NCBI GenBank assembly: GCA_964451095.1
Contig: CAYVGI010000209.1
Coordinates: forward strand, 1 to 5,774
Source: DAOTTY01 sp964451095
GTDB lineage: Bacteria; Chloroflexota; Anaerolineae; Aggregatilineales; Phototrophicaceae
Reading direction: 5' to 3'
DNA length: 5,774 nt
Part shown: one piece after another, positions 5,731 through 5,774 of the stretch
How positions within the stretch are numbered: position 1 is the stretch's first letter
Layout of the letters: the number at the start of each line of letters is the position of its first letter
The notes under the pieces: model-generated
The model's input: the letters and a program-made list of their open reading frames with translations, nothing else
What the model was told of the DNA's origin: nothing
Database searches by the model: none
Position numbers and translations under genes: made by a program

Positions 5731-5735
5731 TCCTC
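5731..5735 (-). promoter_or_regulatory. Ribosome binding site of the SDR gene
   Basis: GAGGA on the minus strand (within AAAAGAGGAA) stands 7 bases before the ATG at 5723. The remaining bases to the window end (5736-5774) show no convincing promoter, so it may lie beyond the edge. Confidence 0.7.
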
Positions 5736-5774
5736 TTTTGTTATTGCTCGCGGTTTACCGTGCCGGGTGTAATG

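Overview
The window is a GC-rich (roughly 60% by eye), tightly packed stretch of bacterial chromosome with six protein genes, five of them complete, and no RNA gene, CRISPR array, transposase or phage gene that I can recognise. The mix of genes, a near-consensus TATAAT promoter element, AGAGGA-type ribosome binding sites and a secreted protein with a TPTPP linker after its signal peptide would fit a member of the Chloroflexota (an Anaerolineae-like lineage). That assignment is inference and is not fixed by any marker gene here.

Layout. Positions 1-1086 (+) hold the 3' part of a PotA/CUT1-type ABC transporter ATPase, cut at its Walker A motif by the window edge. It converges, with a 6-base gap, on rsmI (1093-1911, -), the 16S rRNA C1402 ribose methyltransferase. 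A 156-base divergent intergenic region (1912-2067) follows, with a perfect TATAAT box facing right. It drives a two-gene unit: a small YqiA-type alpha/beta hydrolase (2068-2724, +) and a HEAT-repeat protein (2724-3932, +), joined by a one-base TGATG stop/start overlap. This unit converges, across 25 bases, on a left-facing pair: a Sec-exported protein of unknown function (3958-4638, -) and, upstream of it, an NAD(P)-dependent epimerase/dehydratase-like SDR protein (4704-5723, -). The last 51 bases carry the ribosome binding site of that SDR gene.

How the genes relate. ATPase and rsmI are unrelated convergent neighbours. The hydrolase and HEAT protein are very probably translationally coupled, so a shared role or fixed ratio is plausible, but none is known to me. 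The SDR and secreted protein may be partly co-transcribed, although an extended -10 element just before the secreted gene suggests it has its own promoter.

No obviously new multi-gene system is visible. The points most worth a second look are the coupled hydrolase-HEAT pair, two G-quadruplex-type tracts (one in the convergent gap after the HEAT gene, one in the template strand at the signal-peptide junction of the secreted protein), a hairpin that contains the stop codons of both convergent genes near 1090, and a repeat-like palindrome between rsmI and the hydrolase.
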